From a virus: a stretch of 64,000 bases of DNA. Position numbers and translations under genes: made by a program. The notes beneath the pieces were generated by a model. It had not been told where the DNA came from and made no database searches. It saw only the letters and a list, made by a program, of their open reading frames with translations. Position 1 is the first letter of the stretch; each line of letters starts with the position of its first letter. The stretch spans positions 1-64,000 of the IMG/VR virus record IMGVR_UViG_3300007513_000984. One strand, written 5' to 3'. Positions 17,204 to 26,460 of the stretch are shown here, piece by piece.

Positions 17204-18738
17204 TACTTTCCTAACGCATCGGTGTCTGTATTCCATCCACCAACTGCTTCATGTTCATCGTCTCCGCCATCATATGCTTTGGTTGTTGCAGGGTCGACAA
17301 TGCCGCCAGTAGATTCAAGAACAAATCGTTTTTGTCTAATATCATCTTCACTAGGAACATCTGCTTCTAGTGATTTAAACCATTCTGCTAATGGACCAGG
17401 AAATGTAGACACAAAATCTTTCTCTCTACGTATATCATATTGTGAAAAGAACGACTTGAAATCATTGTATAACTTTGGAATTTCAGCAGTATTCTTATGT
17501 GGAGTCTTTACAATATCTAAGTAGTCAACTAATCTGCGAACACTTTCTTTCTCGCCTTCAGTAAACATTTCTTGTGGACGTTCATTTTTATACCATTCTT
17601 CTAATTTATTTTTATAATGAGTTTTAATTTCTTCTGGTAATATCGCCGCACTTTGAAATGATGGAAAACGCAAAATGTTTAACGTCATTGTAGGCGCACG
17701 TTGTCCATATTCTTCTCGCATATCTAACATTTCGTCCATAAACTCTGTAATAGAATTTAAACATAGAGAGTTAATAGTCATCATCATATGTAATTTTCTT
17801 ACATTTGATTCTTTTAATACTCGATGAATGTTACTCTTCCATTCTTTATATTTTAATCCATCTCGAATATATTCTGCTTGTTGTCCAATTGATTCCATAC
17901 TTGTGTATACTTCAAAGTTAGGAATATACCAAGAGTTTTCAATAAGTTTATTAAGAACTTTAGGAGTTTCAGGACACATATTTGAGTTAATAGCAAAACG
18001 CATATTGCGTCCTCTATCAGGATTCTCTCTAAACCAATCAAACAGTTTCCAAGTTCCCTTATGCATTATAGGTTCACCACCAGTAATTCGTATCTCTTCT
18101 AAACAGTCTGCTAAGTCACTATCCCACCATTTATGAAATGCTTGAATGTATGGATTATCTTCTTGATGTTTAGTTGCTGGTTCAGCCCATGGGGCATTGT
18201 CTATAAAATGTCCTCGCCCATCAGACTGTATATTTTGATATCCACCAAAATCATTAATGTCTTTAACCCATGCTGTACTAAACGCAGGATTACAATAAGA
18301 ACATTTAAAGTTACATGCTCTATCGAATGATATTTCTAATGTACGCAAATTGACATTCTTGTCCCAAGGCATATCAACTGTCTTCGCAATATCTTCATCT
18401 TTATAGATTTCAGTCTTAAATACACGGTCAGATATATGCTGTTTACCCATGTCTTCAACTTTCCAACAGTACTCACACTCAGCAGGTCTTTCACCTTCTT
18501 GCATAAGTTTACGCATTTTCTTTTTATGAATTGTATTATGAATCGCTGACGGATTATCTTTCAGTTCTTCAAGTGGAATCCAATGTCCAGGCGGATGATG
18601 ACAACTTGCAGTTTGTCCATGTCCCAGCCAAATAGTTGCATTGTACCATTTTGCGGCACAATACGATTTACTAATCGGGTCAATGATTCGTTCTTTATAT
18701 TGATGGAGAGTTTCGTCTTCTATATATCTTCTAGCCAT
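17203..18738 (-). CDS. Radical SAM protein, CH-type N-terminal cluster (paralogue 1 of 3)
   Basis: 511 residues. N-terminal cysteines are Cys27, Cys46 (SCHHPP), Cys88 and Cys91 (CEYCW). The SAM triad is Cys142, Cys146, Cys149 in ACNFKCSYC, with RITGGEPIMH after it. It is closely similar along its length to the gene at 18731, sharing YNATIWLGHGQT-like and NPSAIHNTIHKKKMRK blocks, and more distantly to the gene at 20169. In this subgroup the CC pair of the other array members is C-H or C-Y. It overlaps its upstream neighbour by 8 bases. Confidence 0.87.
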   Translation of the reverse strand: MARRYIEDETLHQYKERIIDPISKSYCAAKWYNATIWLGHGQTASCHHPPGHWIPLEELKDNPSAIHNTIHKKKMRKLMQEGERPAECEYCWKVEDMGKQHISDRVFKTEIYKDEDIAKTVDMPWDKNVNLRTLEISFDRACNFKCSYCNPAFSTAWVKDINDFGGYQNIQSDGRGHFIDNAPWAEPATKHQEDNPYIQAFHKWWDSDLADCLEEIRITGGEPIMHKGTWKLFDWFRENPDRGRNMRFAINSNMCPETPKVLNKLIENSWYIPNFEVYTSMESIGQQAEYIRDGLKYKEWKSNIHRVLKESNVRKLHMMMTINSLCLNSITEFMDEMLDMREEYGQRAPTMTLNILRFPSFQSAAILPEEIKTHYKNKLEEWYKNERPQEMFTEGEKESVRRLVDYLDIVKTPHKNTAEIPKLYNDFKSFFSQYDIRREKDFVSTFPGPLAEWFKSLEADVPSEDDIRQKRFVLESTGGIVDPATTKAYDGGDDEHEAVGGWNTDTDALGK

Positions 18739-20191
18739 TTGTTTTCTCTATTTTAAATACTTTATCTGAAGCAGGGTCACCTTTTCTTTCCATTACTTCT
18801 GATTCTTCTACGGTTAAAGTGTCATACCAATCTACAATAATAGGGTCAAATGTCGCCCTAAAATCTTTACCACGTCTTGCATCATATTGTGTGTAAAACG
18901 ATTTGAAATCATTATGTCTCTTTTTTAGAACTTCTTCTGATGGTGGAGTTCGTATTGCTTTATCCATAAACTCAATAACACGAGTTACATGTACGTCTTC
19001 AATAGGACGTAAGTCTCCTTTTCTTCGGTTATACCATGCTTTTAATTTATCATTATAATGTTCTATAATGTAAGTTGGCAAGGTAGGAATACTCTGAAAT
19101 TCAGGATATAATACCAAGTTCAATGATAACATAGGTGAACGTTCTACTCCATATATATCACGCAGTGCTAACAGGTCATCCATGAAATCTGTTACTGTGC
19201 CTAAACATAGTGAGTTGATAGTCATCATTGCATAAAACTTTCGTACCTTAGGTTCATCTAATAATCTCTTAACATTATTTAACCAAACTTCATAATTCAT
19301 TCCATCACGAATATAATTTGATTGTTCTCCAGTTGATTCACAACTTGCGAACATCTCAAAGCCAGGCACATATTGTATTACCTCTAATAATTTGTCAAAC
19401 GTCTTTTCTTTTTCTGGAACAAGATTTGAGTTAATAGCAAATCTCATACTCTTTCCACGTTCTGGATTATTTTTAAACCAATCAAACAATCTCCATACAC
19501 TAGGATGCATAATAGGTTCACCACCAGTTACTCTAATACCTTCAAGTGTATCTGCTAGTCCACCTTCTTCTTCCCACCATTCCCAAAATGCTTGAATGTA
19601 TGGATTATCTTCATCTCTTTTTGTTACACTGGCAGCCCAATCAGCAGTGTCAATGAAGTGTCCTCTGCCATCTGATTGTATATTCTTATATGGTCCGTTG
19701 TCTTTAATATCTTTAACCCACGTAGTACTAAATGCAGGATTACAGTATGAACATGCAAAGTTACAGGCTCTATCAAACGATACCTCAAGTGTTCGTAAGA
19801 ATGTATTGTCATCCCATTTTGCTAAAGGTATGGCATCTAAATCTGTTTCTTCAAACATTAACGTTTTGAATACTCGTTCAGATATTCTATCTGGTCCCTC
19901 GTCTTCTACATTCCAACATTGAAAACATTCGGATGGTCTATCTCCTTCAAGCATCATCTTACGCATCTTCTTCTTATGAATTGTATTATGAATTGCTGAG
20001 GGATTACCTATTAATTCTTCTAATGGAATATCATGCATTGGTGGCTGATGACAACTAGTAGTCTGTCCATGTCCTAGCCAGATAGTTGCGTTATGCCATT
20101 TCGCACCACAAAATGAGTCACTCTTAGTGTCGATAACTCTTGCCTTATATTCGTGGAATGACTCAGAGTCACTCTTTTTCATGTGTGACAT
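18731..20191 (-). CDS. Radical SAM protein, CH-type N-terminal cluster (paralogue 2 of 3)
   Basis: About 486 residues. The start is set at 20191 because GAGGA lies five bases upstream and the length then matches the paralogue at 17203; an open frame to 20233 would extend deep into the upstream gene. Cysteines are Cys28, Cys47, Cys89 and Cys92 for the auxiliary cluster, and Cys143, Cys147, Cys150 in ACNFACSYC for the radical-SAM cluster. A VTGGEPIMH block follows. The close similarity to its neighbour indicates a tandem duplication. Confidence 0.87.
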   Translation of the reverse strand: MSHMKKSDSESFHEYKARVIDTKSDSFCGAKWHNATIWLGHGQTTSCHQPPMHDIPLEELIGNPSAIHNTIHKKKMRKMMLEGDRPSECFQCWNVEDEGPDRISERVFKTLMFEETDLDAIPLAKWDDNTFLRTLEVSFDRACNFACSYCNPAFSTTWVKDIKDNGPYKNIQSDGRGHFIDTADWAASVTKRDEDNPYIQAFWEWWEEEGGLADTLEGIRVTGGEPIMHPSVWRLFDWFKNNPERGKSMRFAINSNLVPEKEKTFDKLLEVIQYVPGFEMFASCESTGEQSNYIRDGMNYEVWLNNVKRLLDEPKVRKFYAMMTINSLCLGTVTDFMDDLLALRDIYGVERSPMLSLNLVLYPEFQSIPTLPTYIIEHYNDKLKAWYNRRKGDLRPIEDVHVTRVIEFMDKAIRTPPSEEVLKKRHNDFKSFYTQYDARRGKDFRATFDPIIVDWYDTLTVEESEVMERKGDPASDKVFKIEKTNG

Positions 20192-21749
20192 ATTGTTCCT
20201 CATATTCTTCTTTTGCTTCATTCCAAAAATCAATCATCTCTGGAAATGTTTCTAAGAAATTTAAGTTTCTACGTTTATCATATTGTGTAAAATATTCATA
20301 GAATTTTATTAATTTATCACTTAGGTCTTTTGAAGACATCTTCTCACCTTCTTTTGCCCATGCTAAATCTCTTTCTAATTTTAATACTTCGTAATTCTTA
20401 AAGCCAGTATACTTTCGACCATACAAATCATTTTCTAAAACATTCTCTTTCATAAAGTCAATGTTCTCTTTCAACATATCTAACATATCACCATCTGCTA
20501 GTTGTATAGCCATCCAATCTGGATATCTAAGATATGGAGTATCAAACCAAATTCTTTGTCTTTTCTTTCGTACAAAAGGTGGATGTTTAAATCCATTTCT
20601 ATCTGGTGGTTGAATAACTTTATCTTCTTGGTTTTCATAACCAAATTCTTCACGCAAGTCTAATATCATTTGTAAGAATCCACGTAGATTAGGAATACTC
20701 AATAAGTTAAACGTGTTGATGAATGATATTTCTGTACCAGAGGTTTCACGTAGAACACGTCTACAGTTCTCGTATAGTTTATCAAAGTCAAGACCATCAC
20801 GCATGTATTCTGCTTGTTTACCTACGCCATCTACACTTACATACAAACTAAAATGTTTACATGCTGGTGCGACATACCAGTAGTTACCACTATCTGGATT
20901 AAACTTAGTCTTGTCTTCCCACACACGAACTTCTTCAATTGCTTTTAACTTATCTATAAACTTATCAAACAACGCATCTTGTGGCGGACACATATTTGAA
21001 GTTATACTTAAATCTAGTGTTGCATTTGGATTTTCATTTACATAATCTAATACCTTAAATGTATTTCTATCCATAAGTGGCTCACCACCAGTCATACGAA
21101 AAACTTTTAAATCTTGATACACATCAGGCCACCATTTCCAAAATGCTTCTACATATGGATTATCTTTACGTGCAACTTCAAGAGGCATAAGTCCAGTCTT
21201 GCGTAGATAGTCTATATCATTATGACCTGTTCCATTTGAGAATCTAAATCCTCCATGTTCTTTGACATCTTCTTCCCATGTAGTAGACAAGTGAGGTGAG
21301 CAATAGGCACATTTAAAGTTACATGCTTGGTTGAAGTTGACTTCGACATATCGTGGAGTAATGTCGTGGTCCCAAGGATTGTTTACAACTTCATCCCATG
21401 CGTCTTTTACCCACCATTCACTTGAGCGATAGTGTCTATCGCTTAATCTACCACCCTCTGGTGGATTCGGAGCATCTTCTACATTCCAACAGTACTGACA
21501 TCCTTCAGGACGAGTACCCTCTTTCATTTGTTTTCGTTCTTGTAATTTGAACTGTGTATTATGTAATGCGTTTGGATTCGCTTTTAGTTCATCTAAGGGA
21601 ATCGCATGTGTTGGCGGATGATAACAACTGTGTGTTCTTCCTTGTGGTAAGTGTAGACTTACTTGAAGCCATTTCGCCATGCACATAGACGGTGACAATG
21701 CATTTAAATTGTCCCGAGTGACAACTGCATCATCGTCATAATTTGACAT
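20169..21749 (-). CDS. Radical SAM protein, CH-type N-terminal cluster (paralogue 3 of 3)
   Basis: 526 residues. Auxiliary cysteines are Cys23, Cys42 (SCYHPPTHAIPL), Cys84 and Cys87 (CQYCWNVED). The radical-SAM triad is Cys143, Cys147, Cys150 in ACNFKCAYC, followed by MTGGEPLMD. It is the most diverged of the three tandem paralogues and has an extra insertion around residues 250-280. Its start overlaps the stop of the glycosyltransferase-like gene by one base (TAATG), and its 3' end overlaps the next paralogue by about 23 bases. Confidence 0.87.
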   Translation of the reverse strand: MSNYDDDAVVTRDNLNALSPSMCMAKWLQVSLHLPQGRTHSCYHPPTHAIPLDELKANPNALHNTQFKLQERKQMKEGTRPEGCQYCWNVEDAPNPPEGGRLSDRHYRSSEWWVKDAWDEVVNNPWDHDITPRYVEVNFNQACNFKCAYCSPHLSTTWEEDVKEHGGFRFSNGTGHNDIDYLRKTGLMPLEVARKDNPYVEAFWKWWPDVYQDLKVFRMTGGEPLMDRNTFKVLDYVNENPNATLDLSITSNMCPPQDALFDKFIDKLKAIEEVRVWEDKTKFNPDSGNYWYVAPACKHFSLYVSVDGVGKQAEYMRDGLDFDKLYENCRRVLRETSGTEISFINTFNLLSIPNLRGFLQMILDLREEFGYENQEDKVIQPPDRNGFKHPPFVRKKRQRIWFDTPYLRYPDWMAIQLADGDMLDMLKENIDFMKENVLENDLYGRKYTGFKNYEVLKLERDLAWAKEGEKMSSKDLSDKLIKFYEYFTQYDKRRNLNFLETFPEMIDFWNEAKEEYEEQYVTHEKE

Positions 21750-22732
21750 TATCTATCCCAACCAGTTTGCTTTTCTGTTGCAAGTGGATTATTAACTCTA
21801 GGTGGATTTGTATAAACTCTCTTAAAGAATCTAGCCAATTCTGCTGTTGGGTCTGCAATCTCCATACCAATCTTATCTGCTAGAATATCTCCGATACGAA
21901 TTGATTCATCATACAGTTTATCATAATCCCATTCTACTCCAGTCTTAGAACATTTTTCACTACCACCAGAAAACATAGGTAAAACATCTTCTTCGAAATA
22001 AGATTTAAACCAATCAAACGATGAAATGCTTTCTAACTTATAATCTTCTACAAAATTAATATCATAACATCCTAGTCTTGCACCAAAGCAAGCCCAAATG
22101 CCATTCTCTACATCAGCACCAACATTACACCATGTTACTAGTCTTTCGTAGTTTTTTGGCCATATTCTCTTTTTAAAATCTTCAATAGGTACAGTTTTAC
22201 CTTCGTCTAAAGACATTTTAACACCTTCACGATATCCTGCACGGAATGCCTGAAATGGTGAGCCTGCGTTGTATACTTCTGAGTAGATGTTGTTCATTTG
22301 GATGTAATTCAAATCCCAACAGAAGTCTACTTTCTTTGTTTCGTCTTCTGCATTCTCGTGTGTTTTCATTTCTAACACCAAGTCTACTGGCCAACATTTG
22401 ATGCCGCCATTTCCGTATACTAATCCGTTTATCATATTCTTAGCACTCCAACTAACAATAGAGTTTGCTAAGTCTGTGTTTTCTGGAAAAGTTATCTCTA
22501 AGTCGAAAAACTTTTCATCAACGATGTTATCACCGTCAATACCAATAAATCTACTGGTTTCACTTTGTCTTGCACATTCTTTATGTGCGTTATCAAATCC
22601 TTTTACTCCATCTACTCTTTTAGCAAATGGGAATTTCATCATTAGGTTAGCCCAATGTTCTTCTTTTGCTGGTTCATCATAACTGATGTAGAATACATCT
22701 AAATCACCTATGACAACTTTTGATTCTTTCAT
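21749..22732 (-). CDS. GT-A-type glycosyltransferase-like phage protein
   Basis: About 327 residues from the ATG at 22732, which overlaps the upstream stop as ATGA and has GGAG six bases before it. The N-terminal half has VFYISYDEP, HWANLMMKFP, RVDGVKGFDNAHKECA and IGIDGDN. The D-G-D (Asp66, Asp68) would be the metal-binding DXD of a GT-A fold. A YGNGGIKCWP segment follows. I recognise this combination from phage glycosyltransferase-like proteins. The sugar and acceptor are unknown. Confidence 0.65.
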   Translation of the reverse strand: MKESKVVIGDLDVFYISYDEPAKEEHWANLMMKFPFAKRVDGVKGFDNAHKECARQSETSRFIGIDGDNIVDEKFFDLEITFPENTDLANSIVSWSAKNMINGLVYGNGGIKCWPVDLVLEMKTHENAEDETKKVDFCWDLNYIQMNNIYSEVYNAGSPFQAFRAGYREGVKMSLDEGKTVPIEDFKKRIWPKNYERLVTWCNVGADVENGIWACFGARLGCYDINFVEDYKLESISSFDWFKSYFEEDVLPMFSGGSEKCSKTGVEWDYDKLYDESIRIGDILADKIGMEIADPTAELARFFKRVYTNPPRVNNPLATEKQTGWDR

Positions 22733-23301
22733 ACTTTTCTCCACGAATACTTGTCAAAATACTTCTGTGTATAGACACTTATATTGTATTTATTAAATGC
22801 TAACTTAACATGTTTTCCAGTGGATAATAGTTCAGAAAATGGTATTTCTACTGTTTTTATTAGAAATTCTGGTCTATCTTTGTGTGTAATAAAGAATACG
22901 TGGTCTGTTTTACCAGCAACACTAACCAATTGATTTGGGTCAATATCAATACTTTCTTTCAATTTGTCGTTTGCTTCAAATACCAATCCGTCATCGTTGA
23001 ATGAAAGTAGTATATCAGCATCTTCTGTTGTTAATATCTTGTGTAGTTGATTGTCTTTATTTCTTCGTTTAATATCAACTTTTGTTTTTATAATCTCGTA
23101 TATGAGTGGATTCTTTGTTCTGCTTACTATATAATCTGAAAACTTATAACGACCATTAAGAAATGGCTCAATCTCTTTAATCTCAAACCATGCAAACAAG
23201 TTTTTTGTGTCTTCTATTTGATTTGTTATCTGTGTAATCTTATTGAAACCATCAAAATATACAGCACGACATGAATCTGTTCTATCTATAACACTTTTCA
23301 T
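22729..23301 (-). CDS. Hypothetical protein in the glycosyltransferase/radical-SAM operon
   Basis: 190 residues with no recognised motif. It is rich in charged residues, and no membrane segment or signal peptide is visible. ATGA overlaps of 4 bases on both sides place it firmly in the operon between two glycosyltransferase-like genes. An accessory role there is inference only. Confidence 0.7.
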   Translation of the reverse strand: MKSVIDRTDSCRAVYFDGFNKITQITNQIEDTKNLFAWFEIKEIEPFLNGRYKFSDYIVSRTKNPLIYEIIKTKVDIKRRNKDNQLHKILTTEDADILLSFNDDGLVFEANDKLKESIDIDPNQLVSVAGKTDHVFFITHKDRPEFLIKTVEIPFSELLSTGKHVKLAFNKYNISVYTQKYFDKYSWRKV

Positions 23302-24155
23302 AGTACTGCATCCTCGAGTTGTTTAATCTTATGGTCATTCATCCAATTCTTCTCTACATAATGTACAGGCAATGTTTGAGTAAAATTGCCAATCTTAACT
23401 TGTAAATCATCTCCCAACTCACTTGTTATACTTTTAGTCCAGTTACTTTCTATCATACTTTCTGGTACATTCTGCACCATACTTTTCATATGAACAAAAG
23501 TAGGAACATCTTTGATATCATAATCACATGTTTCTGCTTCGATATCTAATAGTTGAATTGCTAACGCATATGCAACATCGGCACTCATCCAATTCTGTCC
23601 AACACCAGCAAGAAACTTATCAAAGTATACATTCCAATGAACCATAATTAACTCAATCATTCTAAAGAATTCAAAAGTTAATTCGGATTTATTGAAGTAA
23701 GTGAAGTTACTGTATACGTTTGGTAGATTTAATTGAGTGAACTTCTTTCGATAGTAGTCACTTGTTACATCTTCGTTACGAAACGTTTTAACATTAGTGC
23801 AACACCAAACATCTTTCTTAGCAAGATAATCCCACCAATAGTCTACACTCTCAGTGAATATCATATCACTATCAAGTATAATAGTTTCATCATAAGGAGT
23901 CATATGTGGATATTTCCACTTATTGTGTATCTTCCACTTGTCTCCTTTAGCATCATCATTCCAAGGAATATCAACGATGGCATCAAATACTTTTTTATGT
24001 TTGTCAGTTATTAGTTTCTTCGTTTCTTCATCTACACATACACATAGATTGTTATTCTCTTGTGTTGCTTTTAAACTGAGAGCAAGAGCATACGACATTT
24101 CTAAGTAATCAATATCTTCACTATTTTGAGCAATGGTTATATATCCTCTGCTCAT
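23298..24155 (-). CDS. Glycosyltransferase-like protein (GT-A fold, DXD)
   Basis: 285 residues. The N-terminus GYITIAQNSEDIDYLEMSYA and the later TIILDSDMIF give a nucleotide-diphospho-sugar transferase layout, with Asp95-x-Asp97 as the DXD metal site. It resembles GT8-like or phage 'glycosyltransferase' proteins. It is a paralogue of the next upstream gene (24152), sharing the AQN opening and the PYDET(I/L)(I/V)(L/I)D block. The overlap is 4 bases on each side. Confidence 0.65.
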   Translation of the reverse strand: MSRGYITIAQNSEDIDYLEMSYALALSLKATQENNNLCVCVDEETKKLITDKHKKVFDAIVDIPWNDDAKGDKWKIHNKWKYPHMTPYDETIILDSDMIFTESVDYWWDYLAKKDVWCCTNVKTFRNEDVTSDYYRKKFTQLNLPNVYSNFTYFNKSELTFEFFRMIELIMVHWNVYFDKFLAGVGQNWMSADVAYALAIQLLDIEAETCDYDIKDVPTFVHMKSMVQNVPESMIESNWTKSITSELGDDLQVKIGNFTQTLPVHYVEKNWMNDHKIKQLEDAVL

Positions 24156-25021
24156 ACTTTCTCTCCGTTTGTTAAGAAGTCATCAATGAATCGTCCTATT
24201 GCTTTCTTATTCATAATATGTATGTCCATATTTTTAAATCTTGACAGAAGGTGATTTGTAATTCGTTCAGCATCAGCACAATACATAATAATATCATTAT
24301 GTGAATTAACTCTGTAAATATCATCAAGGTCAAAACTGTTATTCAGATAATTAAATGGTAATGATGGTACATCAAATGCAACACTTCCGTTTAATATATG
24401 TAATGCCATTGAAAATGCAAAGTCATTTCTGAATAGATTGCCACTACAATTATATAGGTAATAGTAATACTTGTAATTATATTTTATATGGCTTATGAGT
24501 GTAAACAGATTTTCAGCAAAATCAGATTTTTTAAAATAAAAAACTGTTGCCCAATACATGGGAATACTAAAGTTATCAAGATATTCTATGTTCTCTTTAT
24601 GACGTTCTGATACATCTCTGTATTTACAGTTAATCATCACATCATTTTCACTATCCCATACTTGGTCTAGCACATTGTTCATAATGAAATAATCAGCATC
24701 TATAACCAACGTTTCGTCATATGGTGATAAGTCATAAACTTCACTTCTACCCATATTCTTAAATGGGGCATATTCAGTTATATGTGTGGTATCTTTGAAT
24801 AATCGTACATTGTCTGGTTGAAAACTATCACTAACAATTACTTTATCAAAATACTTGTTAATTAGTTTCTTATTTGGTTTTAAAGTTTCGGTATTGGTAA
24901 TTAGACATATTTCATCGAATAATGAAAGATTCTTTCTGGCATATCCAGCACAGGCACAAGCCTGTTCAGCATAATTAACATACTCATTGTTCTGAGCAAA
25001 TATTATGATGCCTTTACTCAT
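24152..25021 (-). CDS. Glycosyltransferase-like protein (paralogue of 23298 gene)
   Basis: 289 residues. The N-terminal GIIIFAQNNEYVNYAEQA and PYDETLVIDADYFIMN mirror the adjacent paralogue, with Asp108-x-Asp110 as the DXD candidate. The order and spacing of blocks indicate duplication followed by divergence. It lies one base downstream of the 127-residue first gene of the operon. The donor and acceptor sugars cannot be read. Confidence 0.63.
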   Translation of the reverse strand: MSKGIIIFAQNNEYVNYAEQACACAGYARKNLSLFDEICLITNTETLKPNKKLINKYFDKVIVSDSFQPDNVRLFKDTTHITEYAPFKNMGRSEVYDLSPYDETLVIDADYFIMNNVLDQVWDSENDVMINCKYRDVSERHKENIEYLDNFSIPMYWATVFYFKKSDFAENLFTLISHIKYNYKYYYYLYNCSGNLFRNDFAFSMALHILNGSVAFDVPSLPFNYLNNSFDLDDIYRVNSHNDIIMYCADAERITNHLLSRFKNMDIHIMNKKAIGRFIDDFLTNGEKV

Positions 25022-25022
25022 A

Positions 25023-25406
25023 TTAAATTTCTAATACTTTTTCTATTTTACGGGAACTTCTCAATTTTTGATATTCGTTATAATAGTCATTTACTACTTC
25101 AAAGTATAGACTCGATATTTCGTCAAGGAATTTCTCAGTATCTTCAATACGAATAGGTATATCGTTCTTATCAAGTAGTGATATTTCTGTTTTGCCACTT
25201 GAAACAACGAAATTCATAAAAGATATTAGTGATTGATTGACTGCGAACGAACCACCAGCCGTGCTGTAACTTAATAAGTTTTGTGTTTTGACTTTTAGAT
25301 TGTTTTTGTTTAGATTGAAAGTCTTCATTGTATTAGAAAAGTCTAATGCTTTCTCTAATCTTTCTAAGTCTTTCTCTGATGCTACATCTTTAATACTATC
25401 GGCCAT
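25023..25406 (-). CDS. Hypothetical protein, first gene of the long minus-strand operon
   Basis: 127 residues, predicted mostly helical and highly charged at both ends, with a small glycine/serine-rich middle. No catalytic motif is recognised. GGAG sits a few bases before the start at 25406. A sigma-70-like promoter lies directly upstream. Being first in the operon it might be a regulator or structural protein, but nothing in the sequence decides this. Confidence 0.75.
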   Translation of the reverse strand: MADSIKDVASEKDLERLEKALDFSNTMKTFNLNKNNLKVKTQNLLSYSTAGGSFAVNQSLISFMNFVVSSGKTEISLLDKNDIPIRIEDTEKFLDEISSLYFEVVNDYYNEYQKLRSSRKIEKVLEI

Positions 25407-25431
25407 AAATTTATTCTCCTATATTACTACA

Positions 25432-25460
25432 ATAATACAGTAAAATCAACCAAAAGTCAA
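25432..25460 (-). promoter_or_regulatory. Sigma-70-like promoter for the glycosyltransferase/radical-SAM operon
   Basis: On the minus strand TTGACT (25460-25455), a 17-base spacer and TATTAT (25437-25432). It lies immediately upstream of the 25406 gene and could drive the whole 20-kb co-oriented block. Downstream internal promoters cannot be excluded. Confidence 0.65.
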
Positions 25461-25463
25461 TAC

Positions 25464-26438
25464 TTAAAGTTCAGAAATATGGGAATAAATCGGTGATGAA
25501 AGCGTTACGCCATTTGGTGAATCAACTGGTCTAAGTTCATCTAATGTAACTGTTAGTATTCCTGCTACGTAGTCTGTTCCTGTCCAGGTTCCAGAAGTAC
25601 CATGCTGAGATTCAGACCAAGTGCCTGTATCAGATGGATGAACATCATCAAATGCCATCTTAATATCAATACCAGCAGTTCCTGATAGTTTTGCGTATAT
25701 GTTTATTTGGTTTCCAGCATAATCACCTGTTCCACCTTTTGTGTAAATTAGTTGATACGTGCCAGTTAAATTATTAAATCCATTGCCTGGAGTACCTACA
25801 CTTGCTGAACTTTCAGTAAGAGAATGTGATAATTTAACTGTAGCAATTGCACTTAACATTGTTTGCCAGTCAACACTTTGGGCATGTGCCGCATCAACGC
25901 CAGTTAATGTTGCGTCAAATCTAAGTTCTCCACCAGAATTAAAGAAGTGTCTGCGATTGTCTTCATCTGTGAAGGTAACTTTCGCTTCATAAAATACCTG
26001 ATTTGCACTAGTCCAAATAGGAGTACCAGGACTACCTGTTGGGTCAAAGTATTCTTTTGCTGAAGATATTAGATTTGCTGTTGCAGTCATGTATGATACA
26101 TCACTGTTTAGTTTGTTTCCTACTATGTTTGCTATATCTGTAGTTATAGTAGGAAAAATTAAATCTAGGTCGTGTTGGGGTGGCCAACTAGCATCTGAAG
26201 TGCTAGTCGGCGAATTTAATGTTGTTCCTTGATGTCTGCCTGCATAGAACATCGAGGTCAAAAGTTCATCCCACAATGGTGTTGTTACTCTATCTAGTGC
26301 CTTAGCAACAACGAGATGACTTTGACCGTATCCCGAATCGTTTGCACCAATACCGACTATATCATTGATATCGTCTGCAAATGAGTTAAAATCTGCAACG
26401 TGTAATTTCCATCTATTTAGATAGTAACTCTGTGGCAT
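25464..26438 (-). CDS. Putative tail/virion structural protein (paralogue A)
   Basis: 324 residues, rich in Ser, Thr, Gly and Asp, of the kind seen in tail-fibre or baseplate-decorating proteins. The N-terminus (NRWKLHVADFNSFADDIND and a GYGQSH block) and a middle block (NSGGELRFDATL...DWQTML) recur in the neighbouring gene at 26461. The two are therefore paralogues. It is the last gene of the late operon that begins near 28051. A receptor-binding or fibre role is inference. Confidence 0.6.
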   Translation of the reverse strand: MPQSYYLNRWKLHVADFNSFADDINDIVGIGANDSGYGQSHLVVAKALDRVTTPLWDELLTSMFYAGRHQGTTLNSPTSTSDASWPPQHDLDLIFPTITTDIANIVGNKLNSDVSYMTATANLISSAKEYFDPTGSPGTPIWTSANQVFYEAKVTFTDEDNRRHFFNSGGELRFDATLTGVDAAHAQSVDWQTMLSAIATVKLSHSLTESSASVGTPGNGFNNLTGTYQLIYTKGGTGDYAGNQINIYAKLSGTAGIDIKMAFDDVHPSDTGTWSESQHGTSGTWTGTDYVAGILTVTLDELRPVDSPNGVTLSSPIYSHISEL

Positions 26439-26460
26439 TTACATCGTCCCATAACTTAGG

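Noticed and set aside
20169-20233. Start of the 18731 radical-SAM gene at 20233
   Set aside because: It would overlap the upstream gene by 65 bases with no ribosome site, whereas 20191 has GAGGA and matches the paralogue length.
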